Below, in pieces: positions 13,003 to 22,426 of a DNA stretch of 64,000 nt. Source of the DNA: Vibrio splendidus (GTDB lineage: Bacteria; Pseudomonadota; Gammaproteobacteria; Enterobacterales; Vibrionaceae). How positions within the stretch are numbered: position 1 is the first letter of the stretch; every line of letters begins with the position of its first letter. Below the pieces are notes generated by a model. The model was not told the DNA's origin, did no database searches, and was given only the letters and a program-made list of their open reading frames with translations. The stretch lies in the NCBI RefSeq assembly GCF_003345295.1, contig NZ_CP031055.1, forward strand, positions 3,038,001-3,102,000, written 5' to 3'. The translations under genes were made by a program, and so were the position numbers.

Positions 13003-14403
13003 ATGCCGCACTCCAACCACTTTGATGTAATCGTAATTGGTAGTGGCCCCGGAGGAGAAGGGGCAGCGATGGGATTAACCAAAGCCGGGTTGAACGTTGC
13101 AATCATTGAAAAAGAGAGCAGCGTTGGTGGTGGTTGCACCCACTGGGGAACGATTCCTTCAAAAGCACTGCGTCATGCAGTAAGCCGCATCATTGAATTC
13201 AATAGCAACCCGCTGTTTTGTCAGAACAATAAAAGCATTCACTCAACCTTCTCCAACATTCTGGGTCATGCTAAATCAGTCATCGACAAACAGACTCGAT
13301 TGCGTCAAGGCTTCTACGACCGTAACCAGTGCACATTGGTGTTTGGTACTGCGCGTTTTATCGATACTAACACTATCTCTGTCATGCAGAGCGATGGTAC
13401 TGAAGAACATTACAGCGCAGACAAATTTGTTATCGCAACAGGTTCTCGTCCTTATCAACCAGACAACGTCGACTTTCTGCATGAACGTATCTACGACAGC
13501 GACTCGATTCTTTCTCTTAAACACGACCCTCAACACATCATCATCTATGGGGCTGGCGTTATTGGTTGTGAATACGCTTCAATCTTCCGTGGTTTAGGCG
13601 TTAAAACCGATCTTATTAATACTCGCGATCGCCTGTTGTCATTCTTAGACAATGAAACCTCGGATGCTCTGTCTTATCACTTCTGGAACAGCGGCGTTGT
13701 TATTCGCAACGATGAAACCTTTGAGAAAATTGAAGGTACTGACGACGGTGTAATCATTCACTTAGAGTCTGGTAAGAAAATGCGTGCCGACTGTCTACTG
13801 TATGCCAATGGCCGAACGGGTAATACTGACAAGCTGAATCTTGGTGCCGTTGGCTTAGAAGCGGACTCTCGAGGACAAGTATCAGTCAACAGCAACTACC
13901 AAACCAGTGTTGAACATGTTTACGCTGTTGGTGATGTGATTGGTTATCCTAGCCTAGCAAGTGCTGCTTATGACCAAGGTCGATTCGTGGCCCAAGCCGT
14001 GGTGAAAGGTGAAGCAGAACGACACCTTATCGAAGACATCCCAACAGGTATCTATACCATTCCTGAGATCAGCTCTGTCGGTAAAACAGAACAAGAGCTT
14101 ACTGCGGCTAAAGTACCTTATGAAGTGGGACGATCTTCATTCAAACACTTAGCTCGTGCTCAAATCGCAGGTAAAGATATTGGTAGCTTGAAGATACTTT
14201 TCCATCGTGAAACTAAAGAGATTTTAGGTATCCACGTTTTTGGTGAGCGTGCTGCTGAGATCATCCACATCGGTCAGGCGATCATGGAACAGAAAGGCGA
14301 AGCCAATACCATCGAGTACTTTGTGAATACTACCTTCAACTATCCAACAATGGCCGAAGCGTATCGCGTCGCAGCGCTGAACGGACTTAACCGTTTGTTC
14401 TAA
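13003..14403 (+). CDS. sthA: Soluble pyridine nucleotide transhydrogenase
   Basis: A soluble FAD flavoprotein that passes hydride between NADPH and NAD+, balancing the two pools. The 466 residues follow the disulfide-reductase fold: FAD motif GSGPGGEGA (13-21), the GGGCTHWGTIPSKAL segment that is diagnostic of SthA because it keeps only one of the two redox cysteines, the NAD(P) motif GAGVIG (about 183-188), the FAD-contact motif VYAVGDVIG, and the C-terminal dimer interface. It is monocistronic, with a ribosome-binding site AAGGAAG and its own terminator. Confidence 0.95.
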   Translation: MPHSNHFDVIVIGSGPGGEGAAMGLTKAGLNVAIIEKESSVGGGCTHWGTIPSKALRHAVSRIIEFNSNPLFCQNNKSIHSTFSNILGHAKSVIDKQTRLRQGFYDRNQCTLVFGTARFIDTNTISVMQSDGTEEHYSADKFVIATGSRPYQPDNVDFLHERIYDSDSILSLKHDPQHIIIYGAGVIGCEYASIFRGLGVKTDLINTRDRLLSFLDNETSDALSYHFWNSGVVIRNDETFEKIEGTDDGVIIHLESGKKMRADCLLYANGRTGNTDKLNLGAVGLEADSRGQVSVNSNYQTSVEHVYAVGDVIGYPSLASAAYDQGRFVAQAVVKGEAERHLIEDIPTGIYTIPEISSVGKTEQELTAAKVPYEVGRSSFKHLARAQIAGKDIGSLKILFHRETKEILGIHVFGERAAEIIHIGQAIMEQKGEANTIEYFVNTTFNYPTMAEAYRVAALNGLNRLF

Positions 14404-14449
14404 ACAAAGGACCAATAGGACTATTTGACCACCTGTAGGCCAAATATAT

Positions 14450-14479
14450 AAACAGCAAGCTATGAGCTTGCTGTTTTTA
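14450..14479 (+). terminator. Intrinsic terminator after sthA
   Basis: ACAGCAAGC-TATGA-GCTTGCTGTTTTTAT: nine-pair stem and T run, 47 bp past the stop codon. Confidence 0.87.
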
Positions 14480-14593
14480 TTTAAACTACTGAATTATATA
14501 GTCATACCGGTAATTAGATCATGATGTTCTAAATGCCACTTTACCTGCACAGCTTCTCTTTTTCGCTCCCTGAACTAAGCTATCTAATCTAAG

Positions 14594-15949
14594 CTAAGCG
14601 AGAAACTCACCTTTCTTCCACTGAGAGATAAATAGAACACCAAGACCAATGCCGCGCATTGCCATAAAGCTCAACATTGCTAGCCACAGTGCATGGTTCT
14701 CTAAACCTGATGCTAAGTAGAAAATCGCAAAGAAACTGCAGGTGGCCACAAACATACTGTTGCGCATATCCTTGCCTTTGGTAGCGCCCACGAAAATACC
14801 GTCTAGCAAGAAGCACCACATAGAAACGAGCGGCATCGCAATCAGCCATGGCAGATACACCTCAGCCTGACTCTTAACCTCTGGAATTGTAGTAATCATA
14901 TTAATCAAACTAGACCCAGCAATCGCGAACGCTATGGTCAGTACCAAACAAATATTGAAGCTCCAGAAGAAAGTGCCAATCAAAGACTGATTTAACTCTT
15001 CTTTATCTTTCGCGCCAATCGCCTTTCCGACCATAGCTTCCATTGCATAAGCAAAACCATCCATCCCATAAGAAATGATCATCAAGAAGCTCATCAATAC
15101 CGCATTAGCCGCCACCACATCATCACCAAAACTTGCACCTTGGAACGTCATAAAAGTGAAAGTCGCTTGCAGACAAAGCGAGCGCAGAAAGATATCGCGA
15201 TTCAGTTTTACGAAACGACTCAAACCTTGGCTGGTTTTCTTAAGCAACTCCCATGGAGATGGCAGTTGCCTCTTCATCCAGATTCGATAAACACAAATTA
15301 AGCCAAACGTTAGACCCGCATAGTCCGCAATTACCGATGCCAATGCCGCACCTTCAACTTGCCATCCAAGGCCAATCACAAAAACGATATCCAAAACGAT
15401 GTTGGTGATATTAGTGATAATCACCATCCACATTGGCGCTTTGGCATTTTGGGTTCCGAGCAACCAACCTAACAGCACAAAGTTAGTTAGCGCAGCAGGT
15501 GCACTCCAGGCACGGATAGAGAAGTACTGCAGGCCATAATGTTTGACTTGCTCGCTGGCACTGCTCAATGAGAAAACCGCATCCGCAACAAAGCTGTGTA
15601 AAAGCAAAAAGACACCAGCAAACCCTAAGGCCATAGTCACGCCTTGCACAAAGACTAAACCAAGCTGCTTACCATCATTCGCACCATAAGATTGCGCGGC
15701 CAATCCAGTCGTTGACATACGCAGGAAACCAAGCAACCAGAAGGTCACACTGATCATGGTGCCGCCTAAGGCCACACCACCTAAATACCAAGAATGCTCT
15801 AGGTGACCGATAACTGCAGCATCAACTAAGCCCAGCAGTGGAACCGTAATATTAGAGAGAACCATCGGGATCGCGAGTAATAGCACTTTTTTGTGCATCG
15901 CCTGATTGGATAGCGTTTGAAAAATAGTTTGGGGATTAAATAGCTTCAC
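14594..15949 (-). CDS. dinF: MATE family efflux transporter, DinF type
   Basis: A 451-residue inner-membrane protein with about twelve hydrophobic segments and the MATE hallmark at the first one (IPMVLSNITVPLLGLVDAAV), with GYGMDGF- and GAKDKEE-type loops in the second half. It is DinF-like, a drug or metabolite/Na+ or H+ antiporter by family; substrate not predictable. I prefer the GTG at 15949, because AAGAGG lies five bases upstream of it, over the GTG at 15955 that is inside that ribosome-binding site. In E. coli dinF follows lexA; here the methyltransferase gene lies between them, so any SOS control is uncertain. Confidence 0.87.
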   Translation of the reverse strand: MKLFNPQTIFQTLSNQAMHKKVLLLAIPMVLSNITVPLLGLVDAAVIGHLEHSWYLGGVALGGTMISVTFWLLGFLRMSTTGLAAQSYGANDGKQLGLVFVQGVTMALGFAGVFLLLHSFVADAVFSLSSASEQVKHYGLQYFSIRAWSAPAALTNFVLLGWLLGTQNAKAPMWMVIITNITNIVLDIVFVIGLGWQVEGAALASVIADYAGLTFGLICVYRIWMKRQLPSPWELLKKTSQGLSRFVKLNRDIFLRSLCLQATFTFMTFQGASFGDDVVAANAVLMSFLMIISYGMDGFAYAMEAMVGKAIGAKDKEELNQSLIGTFFWSFNICLVLTIAFAIAGSSLINMITTIPEVKSQAEVYLPWLIAMPLVSMWCFLLDGIFVGATKGKDMRNSMFVATCSFFAIFYLASGLENHALWLAMLSFMAMRGIGLGVLFISQWKKGEFLA

Positions 15950-16066
15950 GATCACCTCTTTGATTAGAGGCGATAGTTTAACCTAGTGGGTGGGCTTTCA
16001 CTATGTTGTGGGGTTTTACTTATCTTGATACTTCTATTCAGCTACCTGCAAACAAAGTCGCTAGCA

Positions 16067-16945
16067 CTACCACTTAACAAGCACCAACTGTGGCGTTAAG
16101 CGCTTTTTGACCTGAGAGATCTTACACAGTAATCGCTGCCACAATTTCCAACGATTGCATTGTTGATCAAGTGGAGAAAACGCTTTTACCCATTGCGCCC
16201 ATGGCAGCCAATTAAGAACACTGTCTACTGGAGAAGATAAGCCATGTGCATATTTTCCTGAACCAAGCTTTTGCCCAAGAGCACTAGAGCTTTTGTCTCC
16301 AGCTAACACTAAACACGCGTGTGCATGAGTAAAGTAACGACTCAATGACTGAATAAAATATGCGGTTTGTTGTTCATTGCAATCAAGCAAAGCATGTTCG
16401 CACACCACCATCACTGAGGCTTGTTCTGGGATGTTGAGCTCATCCAACCAAGTCAGATCGTCAACCGAACCACACTCCAAACGGTAGCGTTCATTCTTGT
16501 GGAACAGGCGTTGGCGCCAAACTAGATTTTCAGTTACATCCAATTCAACCCAATGACAGCGGCCATTATCTAAACGGTAGAAACGAGTATCGAGGCCTGC
16601 CCCAACATTGATAATCCAAGCATCTGGGTTATGAGATAGAAATTGTTGAACTTGAGAGTCACAAAGCTGAGTCAATGTTGCGTAGAGAAGTTGTTGTTGG
16701 TCGAGTTCACCAGTAAGACATTCTGGTGCTAATTGGCAGCGCTTGCAGGCTTGAGCTGCGATAGGGTCATAGACTAGGCCGTCATCGGCAAGGCTTTCGC
16801 GGCTGCGAAACCAAAGATGTTGAACGAGATCCGTCGGAACTTGGAATTCCTGATGTGCAGACCCTTGATCAAAAGGAGCCTTTTGAACAGAAGAGCGCGG
16901 CTTAGGAATAAGCGGCTTTATTTGAGGTTTGGTTGGATTTGGCAT
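16067..16945 (-). CDS. Class I SAM-dependent methyltransferase (leucine carboxyl methyltransferase-like)
   Basis: About 292 residues. The SAM-binding motif GAGLDTRFYRL (about 115-125) followed by ELD is typical of the LCMT/Tcmp-like methyltransferase family, which often methylates small molecules or carboxyl groups; the substrate here is unknown. An unusual C-x2-C-x5-C cluster (CKRCQLAPEC) lies before the Rossmann fold and could hold a metal. The gene opens with three ATG codons in a row (16951, 16948, 16945); spacing from AAGGA favours the last. Two Fur-like boxes stand directly upstream (16977-17024), so iron-repressed expression is likely. It follows lexA on the same strand. Confidence 0.8.
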   Translation of the reverse strand: MPNPTKPQIKPLIPKPRSSVQKAPFDQGSAHQEFQVPTDLVQHLWFRSRESLADDGLVYDPIAAQACKRCQLAPECLTGELDQQQLLYATLTQLCDSQVQQFLSHNPDAWIINVGAGLDTRFYRLDNGRCHWVELDVTENLVWRQRLFHKNERYRLECGSVDDLTWLDELNIPEQASVMVVCEHALLDCNEQQTAYFIQSLSRYFTHAHACLVLAGDKSSSALGQKLGSGKYAHGLSSPVDSVLNWLPWAQWVKAFSPLDQQCNRWKLWQRLLCKISQVKKRLTPQLVLVKW

Positions 16946-16976
16946 CATCATCTTCCTTGTATCTCGACAAAGAAGA

Positions 16977-17024
16977 TGATAATGAATATCAATTACAATA
17001 ACAAGTTATTGAGAATAAATATCA
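16977..17024 (-). promoter_or_regulatory. Two Fur-like boxes upstream of the methyltransferase
   Basis: TGATAATGAATATCA (16977-16991) matches the 7-1-7 Fur consensus TGATAAT-N-ATTATCA at 13 of 14 bases. A second, weaker match TGAGAATAAATATCA lies at 17010-17024 (12 of 14). Between and over them, on the minus strand, TTGTTA, a 17 bp spacer and TATCAT can be read as a promoter, so the boxes would overlap it. Both are by-eye matches. Confidence 0.7.
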
Positions 17025-17042
17025 ATAAGCTGTTTGTACTGA

Positions 17043-17663
17043 TTACATCCAGTCAGTGTTGCGGATAATACCAACAGCCAGCCCTTCAATAGACAAGTGT
17101 TGAGATTCTAGATCGACATGGATTGGAGAAAACTCTTCATTTTCAGCGTGTAACAGCACCGTTGAACCTTTACGTTCTAGGCGTTTTACCGTTACATCAT
17201 CATCGACACGAGCCACGACAACCTGACCATCGCGGACATCTTGTGTTTTATGAACAGCTAATAGATCACCGTCCATAATACCGATGTCTTTCATACTTTC
17301 GCCATTTACACGAAGTAAGAAGTCAGCTTGTGGTTTAAACATGCCTGGATCAACTTGATAATGCATTTCTACATGCTCTTGAGCCAAAATAGGCTCACCA
17401 GCGGCAACCTGACCGATTAGTGGTAAACCTTGCTCTTCATTCGCTGCATCTTCAAGCAAAATACGAATACCACGAGACGCACCCGGGATAATCTCAATCG
17501 CTTCTTTACGAGCAAGAGCTTTTAAATGTTCTTCTGCAGCATTAGCAGAACGGAAGCCAAGTTCGCGCGCGATTTCTGCACGTGTCGGTGGCATACCGAA
17601 ATCTTCGATCTTACTTTTGATAAGGTCAAAAACTTGTTGCTGGCGGGGCGTTAACGGCTTCAT
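17043..17663 (-). CDS. lexA: LexA repressor, SOS regulator
   Basis: Represses SOS genes and cleaves itself when activated by RecA filaments. The 206-residue protein has the N-terminal winged helix (LTPRQQQVFDLI start, recognition helix near 28-47), the Ala88-Gly89 cleavage site in QVAAGEP, and the Ser123/Lys160 catalytic pair (GESMKD and VKRLER). Two SOS boxes upstream show autoregulation. The start ATG at 17663 gives the standard N-terminus MKPLTPRQQQ. Confidence 0.97.
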   Translation of the reverse strand: MKPLTPRQQQVFDLIKSKIEDFGMPPTRAEIARELGFRSANAAEEHLKALARKEAIEIIPGASRGIRILLEDAANEEQGLPLIGQVAAGEPILAQEHVEMHYQVDPGMFKPQADFLLRVNGESMKDIGIMDGDLLAVHKTQDVRDGQVVVARVDDDVTVKRLERKGSTVLLHAENEEFSPIHVDLESQHLSIEGLAVGIIRNTDWM

Positions 17664-17670
17664 GATTCAC

Positions 17671-17706
17671 CTGTCTTTTTATACAGTTGACTGTGAGTAT
17701 ATCCAG
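17671..17706 (-). promoter_or_regulatory. Two SOS (LexA) boxes of lexA
   Basis: On the minus strand CTGGATATACTCACAG (17691-17706) and CTGTATAAAAAGACAG (17671-17686) both fit CTG-N10-CAG with A/T-rich centres. The pair is spaced 4 bp apart just before the lexA start, as in E. coli. Confidence 0.92.
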
Positions 17707-17757
17707 TAACTGAACAAAAGCAAAGCAATTGGTTGTTTTTAGTTCATTTTTAGCGAA

Positions 17758-18120
17758 TTACAAAAACAAGATCTCTAGCCACACGTAACCCGCTAATACT
17801 AAACAGATAAAAACTGCAGCTGAGCCAACATCTTTCGCCATCCCAGAAAGCTCATGATGTTCACTACCGATTCGGTCAACGACCGCTTCAATCGCGGTAT
17901 TGATCAACTCGACAACCATCACCAACACGACGGCTGAAATCATCAAGATTCTCTCAACTTGGCTTACATCTAAGTAAAACGCCAACGGAATAAGCACTGC
18001 GGCCATGAATACTTCTTGTCGAAATGCCGCCTCGTTTTTAAACGAGCTCGTGATGCCTTGCCATGAAAAGCCCGCCGCTTTCACGATACGTTTGAATCCG
18101 GTGTTTGAATTTTTGGTCAT
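17758..18120 (-). CDS. dgkA: Diacylglycerol kinase
   Basis: Small trimeric inner-membrane enzyme that phosphorylates diacylglycerol to phosphatidic acid, recycling lipid from osmoglycan and LPS synthesis. The 120-residue product has three membrane helices and the family core ELINTAIEAVVDRIG (about 69-83), with the catalytic Glu residues. The ATG at 18120 is preferred over an in-frame TTG at 18138, because it has AGGG upstream and gives the family length. It is divergent from plsB, another phospholipid gene. Confidence 0.93.
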   Translation of the reverse strand: MTKNSNTGFKRIVKAAGFSWQGITSSFKNEAAFRQEVFMAAVLIPLAFYLDVSQVERILMISAVVLVMVVELINTAIEAVVDRIGSEHHELSGMAKDVGSAAVFICLVLAGYVWLEILFL

Positions 18121-18340
18121 TTTTAACCCTATACTCAATCAGTCGATGAATGATTTTCCACAAACTTAACGGCAATATGACTATTTCCATTAAAAGGTTA
18201 GACCAGTTTCTGGTATTCTTGCATCGATTAAATTTACGCCTAGGCTTATCCCTATTTCACTCACAGGATTTATCCTTTTCATCATAGAAATAGAGATACG
18301 CTTGAGCACATTGAAATAACTATTGAGGCAGTGAACCTAT

Positions 18341-20764
18341 ATGTCTTCTGGACAATCTTTTTCACGTTCATTAATGAAGCTACCTTTATCCGTATTGGTA
18401 AAGGGCACATCAATTCCTTCAAACCCTGTTGAGGATTTGAACATTGATTTGAGCAAACCGATTGTATACGCCTTACCATTTCGCTCAAGTGTAGACATTC
18501 TTACATTGCAAAAACATGCACTTGAATTAGGGTTACCTGATCCGTTGAGCAAGCTTGAAATCAATGGCAAATCACTGCAACGCTACGTTTTTATCTCTTC
18601 TCGCAAAACTCTACTGCAAGACGATGATTATGTACCAAGCTCATCAATTGAAGTCTTCTCTGAGCTGCTTTCACTGCATGCTGAAGACTCTGATCTCGAC
18701 GTTCAAGTTATCCCTGCCACTGTATTGTGGGGTCGTAAACCAGGTAAAGAGAATAACCAGAAACCTTACCTACAAGCAATGAACGGCTTAGAGAAATCAA
18801 AAGCGGTATTACTGGCAGGTCGTGACTGCTTGGTTCGCTTTAGTCCTGTGGTTTCTCTACGTTACATGGCTAACTCACACGGCACCGACAACACCATCGC
18901 ACACAAACTGGCGCGCGTAGCACGTATTCACTTTTCTCGCCAAAAATTGGCGGCATCAGGTCCTAACCTGCCAAGTCGCCAAGCTCTGTTTGACCGCCTA
19001 CTAAAATCTGAAGCGATCAAGAAAGCGATTGAAGATGAAGCACAAGCAAAGAACATCTCGATCGAGAAAGCGAGCAAAGAAGCTCAAGACATCATGGACG
19101 AGATTGCTGCGAACTTCTCTTACTCGCTAATCAAACGCGGTGAGAAGATTCTTGGTTGGTTGTGGAATAAGTTGTATCAAGGCCTGCATATCAGCAACGC
19201 TTCAACCGTTCGTAAGCTAGCTCAAGATGGTCACGAGATTGTTTATGTGCCTTGTCATCGTAGTCACATGGATTACTTACTGCTTTCTTACGTGCTTTAC
19301 CACGAAGGCATGGTGCCACCGCATATCGCTGCGGGTATCAATCTGAACTTCTTCCCTGCCGGTCCTATTTTCCGTCATGGTGGTGCGTTCTTTATTCGTC
19401 GTAGCTTCAAAGGCAACAAGCTGTACTCGACTATTTTCCGTGAATATCTGGCGGAATTGTTCGCCAAAGGTTACTCGGTCGAGTATTTCAGTGAAGGTGG
19501 TCGCTCTCGTACAGGTCGCCTACTACAAGCTAAAACCGGCATGTTGGCGATGACTATTCAGGCTATGCTGCGCGGCATGAACCGTCCAGTGACGTTAGTA
19601 CCTGTGTACATCGGCTATGAGCACGTAATGGAAGTGGCGACCTACGCAAAAGAACTTCGCGGTAAGCGCAAAGAAAAAGAAAATGCGAGCCTAGTGATTC
19701 GTACGCTCCGTAAACTGCGCAATTTTGGTAAAGGCTACGTGAACTTTGGTGAGCCGATTCAGCTTAACCAATATCTGAACGAGCACGCTCCAGAGTGGAC
19801 TAAAGATATCGATCCAATGGGAACCAGCAAGCCACAATGGATGAATCCAGTGGTTAATGACCTAGCAACCAAAATGATGACACACATTAACGATGCGGCA
19901 GCGACCAACGCACTAACACTTTGTGCAACGGCGTTACTGGCTTCAAGACAGCGTGCATTGTCTCGTGATTCTTTGGTTTCTCAGATCAACTGTTACCTAT
20001 CTCTGCTTAAGAACGTACCTTACTCTGATACATTTACGGTACCAAAAGACAGCGCTGAAGATCTGGTAAAACACGCTGAATCGCTGAACAAGTTCCTAAT
20101 TGAATCAGACTCAATGGGCGACATCATTTCGCTAGACCGTCACCAGTCAATTCTGATGACCTACTACCGTAATAACATCATTCATTTGTTTGCTCTACCA
20201 TCATTAATTGCTCAGATGACCATTCGTCAGCACGGCCTAACCATTGACACGATTCAAGAGAACGTTGCTGCTATCTACCCGTTCTTGAAGAAAGAGTTGT
20301 TCTTAAGCTACGACGAAGATCAGCTTGAAAGCGTGGTGGCGAACATCATTGAAGAGCTTGTTGGCCAAGGTATGCTTGTGGTTTCGGACAACCAAGTCAC
20401 CATCAACCAGTCAAACAGCCAAGCACTGATGCTGTTAGGCCGTACGATTTCAGAAACGCTACAGCGCTACTCTATTGCTCTGAACCTATTGGCAGAGAAC
20501 CCTGATCTGGATAAATCTGATCTTGAGCAGAAGAGCCAAGACATCGCACAACGACTGGGACGTCTACAAGGCATTAATGCACCAGAGTTCTTCGATAAAG
20601 GTGTGTTTGCGTCGATGTTCGCAACTTTGAAACAGCAGCAATATTTGGATAACGATGGTAACTGCGATTTAGAAAAGACTCAGCAATTCGCTAAGCTTCT
20701 TTACTCAATGCTTTACCCAGAGGTCCGTCTGACGATTCAAGAGAGTATCCACCAAGCAGAGTAA
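18341..20764 (+). CDS. plsB: Glycerol-3-phosphate 1-O-acyltransferase
   Basis: Peripheral inner-membrane enzyme that starts phospholipid synthesis by acylating glycerol 3-phosphate at position 1. The 807 residues match the family length. The catalytic HX4D motif is HRSHMD at 306-311, followed by the substrate-binding FIRRSFKGN, SEGGRSRTGRL and VPVYIGYE motifs, all intact. Divergent from dgkA, as in E. coli; monocistronic with its own terminator. Confidence 0.96.
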   Translation: MSSGQSFSRSLMKLPLSVLVKGTSIPSNPVEDLNIDLSKPIVYALPFRSSVDILTLQKHALELGLPDPLSKLEINGKSLQRYVFISSRKTLLQDDDYVPSSSIEVFSELLSLHAEDSDLDVQVIPATVLWGRKPGKENNQKPYLQAMNGLEKSKAVLLAGRDCLVRFSPVVSLRYMANSHGTDNTIAHKLARVARIHFSRQKLAASGPNLPSRQALFDRLLKSEAIKKAIEDEAQAKNISIEKASKEAQDIMDEIAANFSYSLIKRGEKILGWLWNKLYQGLHISNASTVRKLAQDGHEIVYVPCHRSHMDYLLLSYVLYHEGMVPPHIAAGINLNFFPAGPIFRHGGAFFIRRSFKGNKLYSTIFREYLAELFAKGYSVEYFSEGGRSRTGRLLQAKTGMLAMTIQAMLRGMNRPVTLVPVYIGYEHVMEVATYAKELRGKRKEKENASLVIRTLRKLRNFGKGYVNFGEPIQLNQYLNEHAPEWTKDIDPMGTSKPQWMNPVVNDLATKMMTHINDAAATNALTLCATALLASRQRALSRDSLVSQINCYLSLLKNVPYSDTFTVPKDSAEDLVKHAESLNKFLIESDSMGDIISLDRHQSILMTYYRNNIIHLFALPSLIAQMTIRQHGLTIDTIQENVAAIYPFLKKELFLSYDEDQLESVVANIIEELVGQGMLVVSDNQVTINQSNSQALMLLGRTISETLQRYSIALNLLAENPDLDKSDLEQKSQDIAQRLGRLQGINAPEFFDKGVFASMFATLKQQQYLDNDGNCDLEKTQQFAKLLYSMLYPEVRLTIQESIHQAE

Positions 20765-20809
20765 TCGCTTGGTTAGCAATTGCTTTAATCACTAGACTGA
20801 ACACGATCA

Positions 20810-20838
20810 AAAAAGGCACCCATTGGGTGCCTTTTTAT
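20810..20838 (+). terminator. Terminator after plsB
   Basis: AAAAGGCACCC-ATT-GGGTGCCTTTTTATT, a strong stem with T run, between convergent plsB and ubiA. The A run on the left makes it usable in both directions. Confidence 0.88.
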
Positions 20839-20867
20839 TGAGCGTTAGTTTTGCAAAAAACTCGTGC

Positions 20868-21721
20868 TTACCAGAAGGTGATGAATAAGCCTGCTGTCAC
20901 TGCCATTCCAACATAATTGTTGTTTAGGAAAGCTTGGAAACATAAATCTCGATCACGGTGGCGCATCAGATGTTGTTGATACACAAACAAGCCCCCGCAA
21001 CCAGCAGTGCCCAATAAAAGGTATCTCCTAATTGGTAATGCATGCCTAACGCTATTAACATCGCCAGTGTCACTAGCTGTAAGAAGCCAACGATAAGCTT
21101 GTCGAAACGACCAAATAGAATAGCCGTCGATTTGATGCCAATTTTTAAGTCATCATCTCGGTCAACCATTGCATATTGCGTGTCGTAGGCAATCGTCCAC
21201 AGCGCATTGATAATGAAAATAAACCAGACCACACTAGGTAGCTCATTAGTTTGCGCCGCCCAAGCCATTGGGATTGCCCAACTAAACGCTAAGCCGAGGA
21301 ACAACTGTGGAAGGTGCGTAAAACGCTTCATAAAAGGATAAATGAAGGCTAAGCCAACACCGATAACAGAAAGCTTAATCGTCAGCGGATTCATGGTTAG
21401 CACCAGCAAGAACGAAACCATGGCTAGCACTAAAAAGAGCAGAATAGCTTCCTTACTGGAAACCAAACCGGAAGGTAATGGACGCTGCTTGGTGCGTTTT
21501 ACATGGCCATCCACTTTACGGTCAGCAAAATCATTGATCACACAGCCAGCTGAACGCATCAATACCACGCCGAGTACGAAAACAACCAAGACATCAAAAT
21601 CAGGCATACCTTTCGCGGCGATAATCAGCGACCATAAGGTCGGCCAAAGGAGTAACAGGGTACCAATCGGGCGATTCATTCGCGTTAATTGCCAATACGC
21701 CTTCGCTTTGGTGGCAAACAT
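20868..21721 (-). pseudogene. ubiA: 4-hydroxybenzoate octaprenyltransferase, frameshifted near the 3' end as given
   Basis: Prenylates 4-hydroxybenzoate in the inner membrane, step two of ubiquinone synthesis. Both Asp-rich motifs are intact: NDFADRKVD (63-71) and DTQYAMVDRDD (180-190). In the given sequence the frame stops at 20966 after 251 codons, ending in an unrelated GACLCINNI. The expected C-terminus (LFVYQQHLMRHRDRDLC, then NNNYVG, to a TAA at 20868) is present in the next frame. Adding one base near the C5 run at 20992-20996 (plus strand) restores a 284-residue protein of normal length. This is either a sequencing or assembly error in a homopolymer or a real recent mutation; an error is more likely because nothing else has decayed. 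Confidence 0.85.
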
Positions 21722-22264
21722 TTACACACTCTCCTTAGAGTAAATGGGTGATGTTGGCAAAAACAGTTCTGCCACAAGCATCGGTTTATGGTTCATCCAT
21801 AATCGAGAACGACGCGCGAGCAGTCGCTCATCGCCTGCGATAACCCAACCGACTTGCAGCGCATCTCGCTCCACGTTCTCAGCGCTGAACACGGTTAAAC
21901 CAAGTGGGACATTACCTTGTTGAGAAAGGTCAGAGTGCTGATGATCTTCTAATGTGACTCGAGGAATCAAGGTTCGCCCTAACACCCACGGCTCATCATC
22001 ACCCTTCAAAATTACTTTACGCAGTAAGCAATCAAACGATGATAAAAGAAGTTCCTCGTCCTGTTGTAGCATTGAGCGTTCTACAACTTGATTATGAAGC
22101 AACTCAACAGACAGGTGCTGACAGCTCTTGCCCAACTTGCGGGAAAGAGAACCTTGCTCCAAAAGCCACTCTCTGGTGATTTTATTAGGAAAATCAAATG
22201 TTTCTGTACTTTGCCAATCTACATTCATTAACGAATTAAGATACAGCGATATTGGCTGATTCAT
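21722..22264 (-). CDS. ubiC: Chorismate lyase
   Basis: Splits chorismate into 4-hydroxybenzoate and pyruvate, the first committed step of ubiquinone synthesis. The 180-residue product fits the family in length and has the active-site pieces: Arg in CLLRKV, GRT in WVLGRTLIP, and the C-terminal ELFLPTSPIY with the key Glu. An upstream TTG (22276) is possible, but the ATG at 22264 is a more normal start; neither has a strong ribosome-binding site. The stop codon directly abuts the ubiA ATG, so ubiCA is one operon. Confidence 0.93.
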   Translation of the reverse strand: MNQPISLYLNSLMNVDWQSTETFDFPNKITREWLLEQGSLSRKLGKSCQHLSVELLHNQVVERSMLQQDEELLLSSFDCLLRKVILKGDDEPWVLGRTLIPRVTLEDHQHSDLSQQGNVPLGLTVFSAENVERDALQVGWVIAGDERLLARRSRLWMNHKPMLVAELFLPTSPIYSKESV

Positions 22265-22426
22265 ACTAGTATTCAATAGGTGACTTTACACGTACAATAA
22301 AGCTTCAACTTTCGAACAAAATTAAAGCGTTCTTCGAATTGTAAACGTATTTAGATTTAGACCGCTCATTGTAACAAGACTAATGCGTTTCGAATATCGC
22401 GAATAAACTAAAGAAAAGTCACAAAT

